Notes: generated by a model from the sequence alone, not told the origin. DNA of 64,000 bases from Cupriavidus taiwanensis LMG 19424 (GCF_000069785.1 NC_010530.1:2350001-2414000); one strand, 5' to 3'; shown: positions 17,108 through 26,442, counted from the stretch's first letter. Made by a program: numbers and translations.

Positions 17108-17797
17108 ATGGATTACACCCCCGGCATCAGCCACCTCGCCAGCCTGCTGGCCGATCCCGGCCGCGCCGCCATGCTCTGGGCGCTGATGGACGGCAGCGCC
17201 CGGCCCGCCGGCGAGCTGGCGCTGATCGCCGGCCTGTCGGCGTCTTCCACCAGCGGGCATCTGGCGCGGCTGTCCGAAGGCGGCCTGCTGGTGGCGGAGA
17301 CGCGCGGGCGTAACCGCTATTACCGGCTGGCGGCACCGGAGATCGGCGTGGCGATCGAGGCGCTGGCGTCGGCGTCGCTGGCGAGCCAGCCGCCGCGGTT
17401 GCGCGCGGTGCCGGTGTCGCGCACGGCGCCGCCGGCGCTGCGCCAGGCGCGCACCTGCTATGACCACCTGGCGGGCGAGCTGGCGGTGGGCCTGTTCGAA
17501 CGCATGACGCAGTCGCGCTGGCTGATGCTGGACGGACAGCGTGTGGAGCTCAGCGGCGATGGCGCGCAGGCCCTGGCGCGGCTCGGCGTGGACGTGGACG
17601 CGGCCCGCCGCAAGCGGCGGCAGTTTGCCTGCACCTGTCCGGACTGGAGCGAGCGCAAGCCGCACCTGGGCGGCGCGCTGGGCGCTGCGCTGCTGGGCAG
17701 CCTGCTGGCGCGCGGCTGGGTCGAGCCCACGCGCACCTCGCGCGCGCTGCGCGTGACACCGGCGGGCCAACGCGAGATCATCCGCATCGCGGCCTAG
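17108..17797 (+). CDS. ArsR-family transcriptional regulator
   Basis: This 229-residue winged-helix regulator has its HTH in the first 90 residues (ADPGRAAMLWALMDGS, then LSASSTSGHLARLSEGGLL), followed by a wing with GRNRYYRLA. The C-terminal 130 residues form the extra domain found in longer ArsR proteins and contain a CTCPDW segment that might bind metal or redox ligands. The frame reaches 17027, but the ATG at 17108 begins the conserved region and is preferred. It is followed after 25 bp by a small acidic protein gene. The ligand and targets are unknown. Confidence 0.82.
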   Translation: MDYTPGISHLASLLADPGRAAMLWALMDGSARPAGELALIAGLSASSTSGHLARLSEGGLLVAETRGRNRYYRLAAPEIGVAIEALASASLASQPPRLRAVPVSRTAPPALRQARTCYDHLAGELAVGLFERMTQSRWLMLDGQRVELSGDGAQALARLGVDVDAARRKRRQFACTCPDWSERKPHLGGALGAALLGSLLARGWVEPTRTSRALRVTPAGQREIIRIAA

Positions 17798-17822
17798 CGC
17801 GCCGCGGCAACAGGAGAAAAAG

Positions 17823-18329
17823 ATGGCCACACCGCTGGACGATGACACGCAGGACGCGATCGCGCGTTTCTTCGCCCTGATCAATCTTGACGACAGCGCC
17901 CAGACCTCGGCGCAACTCGCGATGTTCGAGGATGCCCTGCTCGATGCCGAGGATGACGACACCGACGGGCCGGAACTGCTGTGGGTGATCCGCGAGGTCA
18001 TCGACTGGCAGTCCGGCTTCTTTGTCGACTGGAAGGACGCGCAGTCCTTTATCGGCTGCCTGAACCAGCTGTGCGAACGCGTGGACCTGGAGCTGGACTG
18101 GGGCACGGACGATCCCGAGGACGAAGCCTTCCTGGAGAGCACCAGCGTGCCGGAGCTGATGGAGCTGGCGCACAACCAGCTGCGCGTGGCCGGCTATACG
18201 CTGTGGAACTGGGACACCGGCGGCGATGCCTACGCCGGCTGGATCACCCGCAGCGAGGACGACGAAGAAATGCTGGAGCTGGCCGAGATCCTGCGCTTCG
18301 AGGTGCGGCCGGCGGACCAGCCTTATTGA
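17823..18329 (+). CDS. Small acidic cytoplasmic protein (DUF6630-like)
   Basis: This 168-residue, strongly acidic soluble protein has many Asp/Glu runs (for example DAEDDDTDGPE) and aromatic motifs such as WDTGGDAYAGW and DWKDAQSF. It has no signal peptide or catalytic motif. It resembles the DUF6630 group by composition and by the terminal segment, but that assignment is from memory and weak. It starts 25 bp after the ArsR gene with ribosome binding site CAGGAG, so they are probably co-transcribed. Function unknown. Confidence 0.65.
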   Translation: MATPLDDDTQDAIARFFALINLDDSAQTSAQLAMFEDALLDAEDDDTDGPELLWVIREVIDWQSGFFVDWKDAQSFIGCLNQLCERVDLELDWGTDDPEDEAFLESTSVPELMELAHNQLRVAGYTLWNWDTGGDAYAGWITRSEDDEEMLELAEILRFEVRPADQPY

Positions 18330-18376
18330 ACGCCGGCCGGCAGGGTCACCGCCCCTGCACCGGCCGCGCTACGCGC

Positions 18377-19462
18377 CTATTCGAACAGGATCACCGAGCG
18401 CGCGAGTTCGCCGCGCCGCAGTTCGTCGAAGGCGTCGTTGATGCGTTCCAGCGGCAACCGCTGCGCGATCAGCTCGTCCAGGTGCAGGCGGCCGGCCATG
18501 TAGAAGTCCACCATGCGCGGCATGTCCACCGGGAAGCGGTTGGAGCCCATCAGCGAGCCCTGGATGCGCTTCTCGCCGAGGAAATCGCTGCCCTTCAGTT
18601 CGATCTTGACGCCCGGCGCGATCATGCCGATGACCGTGGCGGTGCCGCCGCGGCGCAGCATGGCAAAGGCCTGCTCGGTGGTTTCCTTCAGGCCGATGGC
18701 CTCGAAGGCGTGGTGCACGCCGCCGCCGGTCAGCGTGCGCACCGCGTCCAGCACATTGCCGTCGCTGGCATCGATCACGTCGGTGGCGCCGAACTTGCGG
18801 GCCAGTTCCAGCTTGCCGGGCACCCGGTCGATGGCGATGATGCGGCCCGCGCCGGCGATGGCGGCGCTGTTGACCGTGGCCAGCCCGATGCCGCCGCAGC
18901 CGATCACGGCGACGGTCTCGCCCGGCTGCACCTTCGCGGTATGAATCACGGCGCCCATGCCGGTAGTGACCGCGCAGCCGATCAGCGCGGCGCGGTCCAG
19001 CGGCATGTCGCGGCGGATCGCCACCAGCGCGTGTTCATGGATCAGCATCTGCTCGGCGAAGGCCGACAGGTTCAGGAACTGGTGCATGGCGTTGCCATGG
19101 GCGGCCTGCAAGCGCGGCGCTTCGTCTTCGCGGCGACGGGTATCGGGCTCGGTGCACAGCGACAGGTGGCCGGTCAGGCAATGTTCGCAATGGCCGCAGT
19201 AGGCCGACAGGCAGGTGATGACGTGGTCGCCGGGCTTGACCGTGCGGACTTCCGGGCCGACCTGCTCCACCACGCCCGCGGCCTCGTGGCCCGGGATGGT
19301 AGGGACGGGATGCGGGTAGGCGCCGTCCACGAAGTGCAGGTCCGAATGGCACACGCCGACGGCGGCGGTGCGCACCAGCACTTCGCGCGGTCCGGGCTTG
19401 CCGATGGCCACGTCTTCGATCACCAGCGGCGTCCTGGGTTGATGCAGCACTGCAGCTTTCAT
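18377..19462 (-). CDS. Zinc-dependent alcohol dehydrogenase (MDR, class III-like)
   Basis: This is a 361-residue medium-chain dehydrogenase. The catalytic zinc ligands are visible as GVCHSDLH (Cys about 37) and the GHEAAGVV motif. The structural zinc loop is CGHCEHCLTGHLSLC, with four cysteines. The Rossmann motif VIGCGGIGL begins the coenzyme domain and is followed by AIDR, so NAD is favoured. It resembles Burkholderiales NAD-dependent alcohol/aldehyde dehydrogenases of the class III/AdhC type. It lies alone on the minus strand between converging and unrelated genes. The substrate is not determinable. Confidence 0.88.
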   Translation of the reverse strand: MKAAVLHQPRTPLVIEDVAIGKPGPREVLVRTAAVGVCHSDLHFVDGAYPHPVPTIPGHEAAGVVEQVGPEVRTVKPGDHVITCLSAYCGHCEHCLTGHLSLCTEPDTRRREDEAPRLQAAHGNAMHQFLNLSAFAEQMLIHEHALVAIRRDMPLDRAALIGCAVTTGMGAVIHTAKVQPGETVAVIGCGGIGLATVNSAAIAGAGRIIAIDRVPGKLELARKFGATDVIDASDGNVLDAVRTLTGGGVHHAFEAIGLKETTEQAFAMLRRGGTATVIGMIAPGVKIELKGSDFLGEKRIQGSLMGSNRFPVDMPRMVDFYMAGRLHLDELIAQRLPLERINDAFDELRRGELARSVILFE

Positions 19463-19548
19463 GGGATTCCTCCGGGGGAGCTACGGTGCCGGGAAAAATA
19501 CCCCCAAACCGAGGTTCAGGAAAGCCGCGAGCTGCCCGCCGGCCCGTT

Positions 19549-21225
19549 TTAAAGCTCTTCCTTGATCGGGAGCACGCGCAGCACGCCGATCCCCAGATGT
19601 TGCAGCGGGCCCATGCCTGGCTCGCGGTCGTAGACCACCAGTTGTCCCTTCTCGCGCGTAGTCCAGGTCAGGCGCGGATTGCCGCCGTCGCCATCGGTCT
19701 GCAGCCCGACGCGGTAGGCCATGTCGAGCAGTCCGTCCTCGGTCGAACGGATCATGCGCTCGGCCAGCGCCGGACTGTCCAGCACCACGCCCATCTCGGT
19801 ATTCAGCTTTGCCGAGCGCGGGTCCATGTTGAGCGAGCCGATAAAGACCTGGCGCCGGTCGACGATGTAGTTCTTGGCGTGCAGGCTGGCACGGCTGGAC
19901 GACAGCCAGGCGCGCGAGCGCGAGCCGCGTGCGGCCTTGCCGCGGTTGGCCAGCTCGGCGTAGGCGCTGGGCTTGAGCTCGTACAGCTCGATGCCGGCGG
20001 CCACCAGCGCCTGGCGGTGCGGCGCGTAGCCGGCGTGCACCGGGCTGACATCGGTGGCTTCGAACGAGTTGGTCAGGATGCGCACGCGGATGCCGCGCCG
20101 CGCCAGCGCAATCAGCCAGGCTTCGCCGTCGTCGTCGGGCACGAAGTAGGGCGAGATCAGCAGCACCTCTTGCTGCGCGTTGCTGATCATCTTCTCCAGC
20201 CGCGCGGTGGCGTGGCCGGGGTCGTCGTGGGTCTGGTGGGTGATCTTGGCCGCCTTGTCGGACACCACCACGGCCTTGCCGTAGTAGCCGGGCATATGGC
20301 CGCTCTCGATCCCCTTGGCCAGGCCCGAGTCCAGCAGCTCCTGCACGTAGGGGCTGGCCACGGCCTGGTCGCCACGCGCCTCCAGCCGCTTGCGCAGGCT
20401 GCGCATTTCCACCGGCGCCTCCTTGCCCGCGGGGATCAGCGCCACCACGGGATAGGACGACGCATCGTTCCAGTATTCGTCGAACACCGCGGACACCTGC
20501 GGCACCGCCGGTCCGGCCACCAGCACGTCCAGGTCGCTGAAATCCATGTCGGTGCGCGCCGAGAAATACGCGTCGCCGACATTGCGGCCGCCCAGCAGCG
20601 TGATCTGGTTGTCCACCGTCATCGACTTGTTGTGCATGCGCCGGTCCAGGCGCTTGAAGTCCACCAGCATTTCCAGCCAGCGCGCGCCGCGGTTGGCGAA
20701 CGGATTGAACAGGCGCACTTCGACATTGGGATGCGAATCGATCGCCGACAGGATCTCGTCGAGGCCGCCGGTATGCAGGTCGTCGAGCAGCATGCGCACG
20801 CGCACGCCACGGTCGGCCGCGTCCAGGATGTCGCCCAGCACGGCCGCGCCGGTGCCGGTCGGCTCGAAGATATAGGTCTGCAGGTCCAGGCTGCGCTGCG
20901 CCGCCCGCGCCATCGCCAATCGCGCCGCCAGCGCGTCGGGCCCGGACTGCAGCGGATAGAACAGGGACTCGCCCGGGCGCTTGGCCAGGCGCGGCGCCAG
21001 TACCTTGCCCAGCGGCGTGTCGCTGGTATTGGCCGGGGCGGTAGACGGGGTGCGCTGGGCCGACGCCGGCAGGCTCGCGCAGCCGCCCAGCACCGCGGTG
21101 CCGAGCAGACCGGCCAGCACGATCGCGGCCAGCCGGCCCGCGCGCCGGCACCAGCCGGCGCCGGCACGCCCCGCGGTCATCGGCCGCCGGGCGTCGAAGG
21201 GAACATGGCTGTGCGTCTGGAACAT
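19549..21225 (-). CDS. Phospholipase D-family lipoprotein (cardiolipin-synthase-like)
   Basis: This 558-residue protein belongs to the PLD superfamily. A hydrophobic segment ends in the lipobox LGGC (Cys about 49), so it is an outer-membrane or periplasmic lipoprotein. Two HKD active-site motifs are present: MHNKSMTVDNQ in the first half and LHAKNYIVDRR in the second, each followed by a G-S/G-R-N motif (GGRNVGD, GSLNMD). These are the catalytic pair of transphosphatidylases and cardiolipin synthases. Proteins of this type are annotated as phospholipase D family in Cupriavidus. The exact lipid reaction is unknown. The region between its start and the next gene is 513 bp. Confidence 0.87.
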   Translation of the reverse strand: MFQTHSHVPFDARRPMTAGRAGAGWCRRAGRLAAIVLAGLLGTAVLGGCASLPASAQRTPSTAPANTSDTPLGKVLAPRLAKRPGESLFYPLQSGPDALAARLAMARAAQRSLDLQTYIFEPTGTGAAVLGDILDAADRGVRVRMLLDDLHTGGLDEILSAIDSHPNVEVRLFNPFANRGARWLEMLVDFKRLDRRMHNKSMTVDNQITLLGGRNVGDAYFSARTDMDFSDLDVLVAGPAVPQVSAVFDEYWNDASSYPVVALIPAGKEAPVEMRSLRKRLEARGDQAVASPYVQELLDSGLAKGIESGHMPGYYGKAVVVSDKAAKITHQTHDDPGHATARLEKMISNAQQEVLLISPYFVPDDDGEAWLIALARRGIRVRILTNSFEATDVSPVHAGYAPHRQALVAAGIELYELKPSAYAELANRGKAARGSRSRAWLSSSRASLHAKNYIVDRRQVFIGSLNMDPRSAKLNTEMGVVLDSPALAERMIRSTEDGLLDMAYRVGLQTDGDGGNPRLTWTTREKGQLVVYDREPGMGPLQHLGIGVLRVLPIKEEL

Positions 21226-21738
21226 CCGTCAGTCTCCCTGCACCGGTGAACAAAGGAACGGGGATGGGCCGGTTCCTCACACCGGCCGGCGTGCAGCGCC
21301 TGGTACTTCGCAAGATATACCGCCCGCGACAGGCTCGGCAGCGGTGCCATTCCTGTCCGCGCCGGGTGTTTGTCCTACACCGCAACACCTTCCCGCGTGC
21401 CGGGCCAGGCGCCGGCGGCGAGTGCGGCACTTCGCACCGGCGCCCGCCCAGGCCGGCGGCCAGCGACTTTCCCTGCACAGCGATTTCTCTTATGATGCCG
21501 CCCAATATACCGGCCGGTAGCACCGGGAGGAGGCCCTGCGGCATGCGTCGCCGCCCGCGCGGGCGGACTGGCGCGGCGTGCGGCCGCCCGGCGATGCCGG
21601 CATCGTTGCGCGCCTGCGCGCCGATGCCGTTCAGTGATGGCTGCCTCGACTGAACGGCATTAGCGCCTTTGCGCCCCTTCGCGCCCGCCCCCTTTGCGAC
21701 TTTTTTGTGGGCACGGCGCGCGCCCAGACCGGATTCCG
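21226..21738. other. Long intergenic region with strong predicted RNA structure
   Basis: This 513-bp spacer between divergent genes (PLD minus, permease plus) is GC-rich and full of short inverted repeats. The plus-strand open frame at 21246-21653 shows no protein-like composition and is rejected. The most striking element is the hairpin at 21624-21660, about 80 nt before the permease ATG. No known riboswitch was recognised. Confidence 0.5.
21624..21660 (+). promoter_or_regulatory. Leader hairpin upstream of the amino-acid permease
   Basis: ATGCCGTTCAG (21624-21634) and CTGAACGGCAT (21650-21660) are perfect 11-bp inverted repeats with a 15-nt loop. The hairpin lies in the putative leader of the permease gene. 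It is not followed by a T-run, so a regulatory or RNA-stability role is more likely than intrinsic termination. Confidence 0.5.
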
Positions 21739-23271
21739 ATGCCGACCCAACCTTCCCAGCCTTCCTCCGCCGGCGCAAGCGCGCCCACCCTGCGCCGCAC
21801 CTTGCGCGCACGCCACCTCACCATGATCGCCATCGGCGGCTCCATCGGCACGGGACTGTTCGTGGCCTCGGGCGCCACCATAGCCCAGGCCGGACCCGGC
21901 GGCGCGCTTGCCGCCTATGTCCTGATCGGCGCGATGGTCTATTTCCTGATGACCAGCCTGGGCGAGCTGGCGGCCTACATGCCGGTGTCGGGCTCGTTTG
22001 CCACCTACGGCGCGCGCTATGTCGACGAGGGCTTCGGCTTCGCGCTGGGCTGGAACTACTGGTACAACTGGGCCGTGACCATCGCGGTGGAACTGGCCGC
22101 GGCGCAGCTGGTGATGCAGTACTGGTTCCCGGATACGCCCGGCGTGCTGTGGAGCGCGCTGTTCCTGGGCCTGATGTTCGCGCTCAATGCGATCTCGGTG
22201 CGCGGCTTCGGCGAGGCCGAGTACTGGTGCGCCCTGGTCAAGGTGGTGACGGTGGTCGCCTTTATCGGCATCGGCACGCTGATGATCTTCGGCATCCTGC
22301 GCGGCGACATGGCGGCCAGCCACGGCCTGGCCAACCTGACCACCGGCGATGCGCCCTTCGTCGGCGGGCTGCCCGCGCTGATCGGCGTCGCCATGATTGC
22401 CGGGTTCTCGTTCCAGGGCACCGAGCTGATCGGCGTGGCCGCCGGCGAATCGGCCGATCCGGCGAAAAACATCCCGCGCGCCGTGCGCCAGGTGTTCTGG
22501 CGCATCCTGCTGTTCTATGTGCTGGCGATCCTGATCATCGGCATCCTGATCCCCTACACCGACCCGAGCCTGCTCAAGAGCGACGTGCAAACCGTGGGCG
22601 TAAGCCCGTTCACGCTGGTGTTCCGCCATGCGGGCCTGGCCTTTGCCGCCGGCGTGATGAACGCGGTGATCCTGACCGCGGTGCTGTCGGCGGGCAACTC
22701 CGGCATGTATGCGTCGACCCGCATGCTGTACAACCTGGCCACCGAGGGCCGCGCGCCGCGCGTGTTTGCGCGGCTGACGCGCAACGGCGTGCCGCTCATG
22801 GCGCTGCTCGCCACCACCGCGGTGGGGGCGCTGTGCTTCCTGACCTCGCTGTTCGAAAGCAAGTCGGTGTACCTGTGGCTGCTGAACCTGTCGGGCATGA
22901 CCGGCTTCATCGCCTGGCTCGGCATCGCCGTCAGCCATTACCGTTTCCGCAAGGGCTTTGTCGCCCAGGGGCATGACCTGGACCGCCTGCCCTATCGCTC
23001 GCCGTTCTTTCCCTACGGGCCGATCTTTGCCTTCGGGCTGTGCCTGGTCGTGACGCTGGGCCAGAACTACCAGGCCTTTACCAGCGGCAAGATCGACTGG
23101 GTCAGCGTGGCCGCCACCTACATCGGCATTCCGATCTTCCTGCTGATCTGGCTGGGCTACCGCATCGCGCGCAAGACGCGCTTCGTGCGCTATGCCGACA
23201 TGGAATTCCCCGCGCTGCCGGCTCGCGATGCCGCCGTAACGCGCACCGCCGTGCCGGCGGCCGGTGAATAG
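21739..23271 (+). CDS. Amino-acid permease (AAT/LysP-like APC family)
   Basis: This 510-residue inner-membrane transporter of the amino-acid/polyamine/organocation superfamily has about 12 predicted membrane helices. The first helix carries the signature MIAIGGSIGTGLFVASG. Other family signs are YMPVSGSFATYGARYVDEGFGFALGW (shown here as separate conserved stretches) and FQGTELIGVAAGESADP in the middle. It resembles LysP/lysine-specific and aromatic amino-acid permeases. The frame is open upstream to 21694 but the ATG at 21739 fits the family. It is followed 68 bp later by an amidohydrolase on the same strand. The substrate is probably an amino acid, not more precisely known. Confidence 0.88.
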   Translation: MPTQPSQPSSAGASAPTLRRTLRARHLTMIAIGGSIGTGLFVASGATIAQAGPGGALAAYVLIGAMVYFLMTSLGELAAYMPVSGSFATYGARYVDEGFGFALGWNYWYNWAVTIAVELAAAQLVMQYWFPDTPGVLWSALFLGLMFALNAISVRGFGEAEYWCALVKVVTVVAFIGIGTLMIFGILRGDMAASHGLANLTTGDAPFVGGLPALIGVAMIAGFSFQGTELIGVAAGESADPAKNIPRAVRQVFWRILLFYVLAILIIGILIPYTDPSLLKSDVQTVGVSPFTLVFRHAGLAFAAGVMNAVILTAVLSAGNSGMYASTRMLYNLATEGRAPRVFARLTRNGVPLMALLATTAVGALCFLTSLFESKSVYLWLLNLSGMTGFIAWLGIAVSHYRFRKGFVAQGHDLDRLPYRSPFFPYGPIFAFGLCLVVTLGQNYQAFTSGKIDWVSVAATYIGIPIFLLIWLGYRIARKTRFVRYADMEFPALPARDAAVTRTAVPAAGE

Positions 23272-23339
23272 GCGCCGTTCCCGGGCGCCTGGCAATCCGC
23301 AGTAACAAGCAAAAAAGCACAACAACAAGGAGCATCGCT

Positions 23340-25016
23340 TTGAAGAAAGCAATCCGCATCAGCCTGCTGGCGCTTGGCGCCGGCATGGCCCTGGGCCTGC
23401 CCGCGCACGCCGCGCCCACACTGGTGGAATCGGTGCAGGGCTATACCCTGCAGCAGGACAAGGTCACCCGCTTCACCGGGCTGGTATTCGACCAGGGCAA
23501 GGTGCTGGCCACCGGCGACGCCGCTGCCCTGCGCGCGCAGTACCCGGGCGCGCAGCGCATCGACGGCCAGGGCAAGACCCTGCTGCCGGGCCTGATCGAT
23601 GCCCACGGCCACGTGTTCCGCCTGGGCTTCAAGACCACCGAGATCTCGCTGTCGGGCACGCGCACGCTGGCCGAGGCGCAGGGCATGATCCGCGCCTATG
23701 GCGACAAGAACCCGCAGCGCAAGTGGCTGCTGGGCTATGGCTGGAACCAGGTGAACTGGAAGCTGGGCCGCTTCCCGACCGCGGCAGAACTGGACGCCGC
23801 CGTGTCGGACCGCCCGGTGCGGCTGGTGCGCGTCGACGGCCACGCCGCGTGGCTGAACACCAAGGCGATGCAGGCCGCCGGCATCACGCGCGACACCAGG
23901 GATCCGGCCGGCGGGCGCATCGAGCGCGATGCCAGCGGCAACCCCACCGGCGTGCTCGTCGACAAGGCCATGGCACTGGTCAACAACGTGATCCCGCCGT
24001 ACAGCGACGACGACCGCCGCGCCGCGCTGGCCGCCGCGCTGGCGCACATGAACGCGCTCGGCCTGACGGCCGCGGGCGACGCCGGCGTGACCGTCGCCGA
24101 AGACCGCATCTACCGCGAGTTCGCCGACCAGGGCAAGCTGACCACCCGCATCTACGGCATGATCCGCGACACCGGCGACGACTTCAAGGCGCTGTCGGCC
24201 AAGGGGCCGCTGTCGGGCTACGGCAATGACCGCTACTACCTGCGCGCGGTCAAGCTGTATGGCGACGGCGCGCTCGGCAGCCGCGGCGCGGCGCTGATGG
24301 CGCCGTACTCGGACGACCACGTGCACAGCGGCCTGCTGTTCATGAGCGATGCCGCCATGCAGGCCGCGGTCAAGACCGCGATCCGGGCCGGCTACCAGGT
24401 CAACATCCACGCCATCGGCGACGCCACCAACCACCAGGTGCTGGACGCCATGGAAGCGGCCTACAAGGACGTGGGCGGACGCGAACTGCGCAACCGCGTC
24501 GAGCACGCACAGGTGATCGCGCTGCCGGACATCCCGCGCTTCAAGTCGCTGGACCTGATCGCGTCGATGCAGCCCACGCACGCGACCAGCGACATGAACA
24601 TGGCCGAAGACCGCGTCGGCAAGGACCGCATCAAGGGCGCATATGCCTGGCAGACGCTGCTCAGGCAAGGCACCGTGATCGCCGGCGGTTCGGATTTCCC
24701 GGTGGAATCGGCCAATCCGTTCTACGGCCTGCACGCGGCGGTCACCCGCACCGACCATGAAGGCCGCCCGATCAAGGGCTGGCATGCCGAAGAAGCCATG
24801 ACCCTGGCGCAGGCCTTCCGCGCCTTCACGCTGGACGCGGCCTACGCCGAGCACCAGGAGAAGACGCTGGGCTCACTCGAACCGGGCAAGTGGGCTGACT
24901 TTATCCTGGTGGACCAGGACCTGTTCAAGGTCAAGCCTGCGGACATCTGGAAGACGCAGGTGCTGGAGACTTGGGTGGCCGGGGAGCGTGTGTACGCGAA
25001 GGACGGCAAGCGGTAA
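23340..25016 (+). CDS. Exported amidohydrolase (YtcJ/amidohydrolase_3 family)
   Basis: This 558-residue metal-dependent hydrolase has a signal peptide (hydrophobic residues about 7-22, cleavage near AHA-APT), so it acts in the periplasm. The start is TTG at 23340 behind AAGGAG. The active-site signatures are D-A-H-G-H at the first metal site, HAIGDAT and EHAQVI for histidine ligands, and GGSDFPVE with the catalytic aspartate. It resembles YtcJ-type amidohydrolase_3 proteins that cleave amide or cyclic amide bonds. It is probably in one unit with the permease upstream, which suggests release and uptake of an amino-acid derivative. Confidence 0.87.
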   Translation: MKKAIRISLLALGAGMALGLPAHAAPTLVESVQGYTLQQDKVTRFTGLVFDQGKVLATGDAAALRAQYPGAQRIDGQGKTLLPGLIDAHGHVFRLGFKTTEISLSGTRTLAEAQGMIRAYGDKNPQRKWLLGYGWNQVNWKLGRFPTAAELDAAVSDRPVRLVRVDGHAAWLNTKAMQAAGITRDTRDPAGGRIERDASGNPTGVLVDKAMALVNNVIPPYSDDDRRAALAAALAHMNALGLTAAGDAGVTVAEDRIYREFADQGKLTTRIYGMIRDTGDDFKALSAKGPLSGYGNDRYYLRAVKLYGDGALGSRGAALMAPYSDDHVHSGLLFMSDAAMQAAVKTAIRAGYQVNIHAIGDATNHQVLDAMEAAYKDVGGRELRNRVEHAQVIALPDIPRFKSLDLIASMQPTHATSDMNMAEDRVGKDRIKGAYAWQTLLRQGTVIAGGSDFPVESANPFYGLHAAVTRTDHEGRPIKGWHAEEAMTLAQAFRAFTLDAAYAEHQEKTLGSLEPGKWADFILVDQDLFKVKPADIWKTQVLETWVAGERVYAKDGKR

Positions 25017-25034
25017 TCACGCGATAGTGCACCA

Positions 25035-25060
25035 GCGGCCTGCCCGTACGGGCAGGCCGC
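25035..25060. repeat. Perfect 26-bp palindrome downstream of the amidohydrolase gene
   Basis: GCGGCCTGCCC, then GTAC, then GGGCAGGCCGC form an 11-4-11 inverted repeat. It directly precedes the intrinsic terminator at 25074, so the two hairpins together probably end the permease-amidohydrolase transcript. Confidence 0.6.
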
Positions 25061-25073
25061 GGCGTGACGAGCG

Positions 25074-25098
25074 CGGCACCGCAAGGGGTGCCGTTTTT
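25074..25098 (+). terminator. Rho-independent terminator
   Basis: CGGCACC and GGTGCCG form a 7-bp stem with a 6-nt loop, immediately followed by TTTTTG. It lies 58 bp after the amidohydrolase stop. Confidence 0.8.
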
Positions 25099-25110
25099 GT
25101 TGGAGCGTGC

Positions 25111-25536
25111 TCAGATCCACTGGTCGTTCTCGACGGTACGCTCGCCCGCCGGGCCGTCGCCGGTGTTGGCCACGCCGCGCGGCTCGATCAGCAACAGCTT
25201 CACTTCCGCATTGGCACGGGGCTTGTGCTCGACGCCCTTCGGCACCACCGCCATCTGGCCGGCCCCCAGCACGATCGAACCGTCGCCCGCGGGCCCCTGC
25301 CGGAAATCGATGCGCAACTCGCCTTCGAGGACGATGAAGGTCTCGTCGGTGTCGGCATGCCGGTGCCACTCGAACTCGCCTTCGACCTTCACCACCTTGA
25401 ACTGGTAGTCGTTCATTTCCGCGACGACGCGCGGTTGCCAGTGCCCGTCGATCTGCGCGATCTTGCCGACCAGGTCAATGCTCTGGCACTGGCCGCGGCC
25501 GGCCGGTGCGCGGGAATGGCTAGCGGATGGGGACAT
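25111..25536 (-). CDS. Cupin-domain protein
   Basis: This 141-residue single-domain cupin has the first cupin motif WHRHADTDETFIVLEGEL (H-x-H, then Glu) and the second MAVVPKGVEHKPRA with its histidine, so a metal site is likely. There is no signal peptide. Such small cupins serve as enzymes or as ligand-binding proteins. It lies 78 bp downstream of an AraC-family regulator gene on the same strand, the order often seen for a regulator and its target. The substrate is unknown. Confidence 0.8.
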   Translation of the reverse strand: MSPSASHSRAPAGRGQCQSIDLVGKIAQIDGHWQPRVVAEMNDYQFKVVKVEGEFEWHRHADTDETFIVLEGELRIDFRQGPAGDGSIVLGAGQMAVVPKGVEHKPRANAEVKLLLIEPRGVANTGDGPAGERTVENDQWI

Positions 25537-25614
25537 GGTTCTCTCCGTTCACAAGTTGACGGGTTGAGGATACGCATGCGCCTTGCAGGCGTATTGAACG
25601 ATCGTGGGAGATTC

Positions 25615-26442
25615 TCAGCCGCCCCGGATTCTTCCTGCAACTTGCAGCCAGCGCCCCGGCGTCAGCCCGAAGGTCTTGGCGAAGTGCCGCGTCATGTGGC
25701 TCTGGTCGGCGAACCCCGCTAGCGCGGCCGCGTCGGCCAGCGAGCTGCCCGCGCGCAGCAGGTGGCGCACCGCATCGAGGCGGCGCATGGTCAGATAGCG
25801 ATACGGGCTGGTGCCGTAGAACGTGCGGAAGTCGTGCGACAGGCTCCAGCGGTCGCGCCCCGTGGCCGCCTCGAGCTCGTCGAGCGTGACCACGCGCGTA
25901 CAGTTGGCTTGCAGATACTCGCGTGCACGGTACGCCGCCAGATAGTCGCCGCTGGAACGCCGCGCCGGCGTGCCGGCGACGGCGGCCAGCGCATGCGCCA
26001 GGTCGGCCAGTGCATCGCTCTGCTCGAGCGGCTCGAGCGTGCAGCCGACATGCTGCAGCAACGCCTCGGTGGCCGCCGCGAGGCGCGGGTCGGTCGTGAC
26101 TCCGCCTTCGAGGAACGGGAGCGCGCGCCCGCCCAGCACGTTCTGGAACAGTACCGGTTCGACGTAGATCATGCGGTAGCGGAAGCCTTCGTCGGTGCCT
26201 GCCTGACCATCGTGGGGCTCGTCGGGATGCAGCACGATGGTGTTGCCAGGCAGACTGTCTCGCTGGCTGCGCCGATAGCTGAAACGCTGCACGCCAGCAA
26301 GCGTGCGGCCGATCGCGTAGGTATCGTGGCGGTGCATGGCATATGCCTTGCCATGAAACCACGCTTCGATACGCTCGACGCCTTCTGTCGGCCTGGCGTG
26401 CCGCACCCAGTCGGCGCGTGAGAGAGAGGCTGGTCGGTTCAT
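25615..26442 (-). CDS. AraC-family transcriptional regulator
   Basis: This 275-residue activator or repressor has an N-terminal cupin-like ligand domain (HRHDTYAIGRT, HPDEPHDGQAG) and two C-terminal helix-turn-helices. The second includes the hallmark ALAGFADQSHMTRHFAKTFG and the ending TPGRWLQ. The frame is open further upstream, but MNRPASLS at 26442 fits the family start. It is probably transcribed with the cupin gene downstream. The small ligand is unknown; an aromatic or phenylacetate-type compound would fit the family only loosely. Confidence 0.87.
   Translation of the reverse strand: MNRPASLSRADWVRHARPTEGVERIEAWFHGKAYAMHRHDTYAIGRTLAGVQRFSYRRSQRDSLPGNTIVLHPDEPHDGQAGTDEGFRYRMIYVEPVLFQNVLGGRALPFLEGGVTTDPRLAAATEALLQHVGCTLEPLEQSDALADLAHALAAVAGTPARRSSGDYLAAYRAREYLQANCTRVVTLDELEAATGRDRWSLSHDFRTFYGTSPYRYLTMRRLDAVRHLLRAGSSLADAAALAGFADQSHMTRHFAKTFGLTPGRWLQVAGRIRGG

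Noticed and set aside
21246..21653. Possible 135-residue gene in the long intergenic region
   Set aside because: Composition is Arg/Pro/Cys-rich without any domain, no good ribosome binding site, and the region is dominated by inverted repeats.
19481..21811. 776-codon minus-strand frame over the phospholipase D gene
   Set aside because: It overlaps the true PLD gene in another frame and is composed of Gly/Arg/Ala-rich low-complexity sequence. The HKD motifs belong to the frame at 19549-21225.
21631..23352. 573-codon minus-strand frame over the permease gene
   Set aside because: His/Gln/Arg-rich translation with no protein-like features; the plus-strand APC permease is unmistakable.
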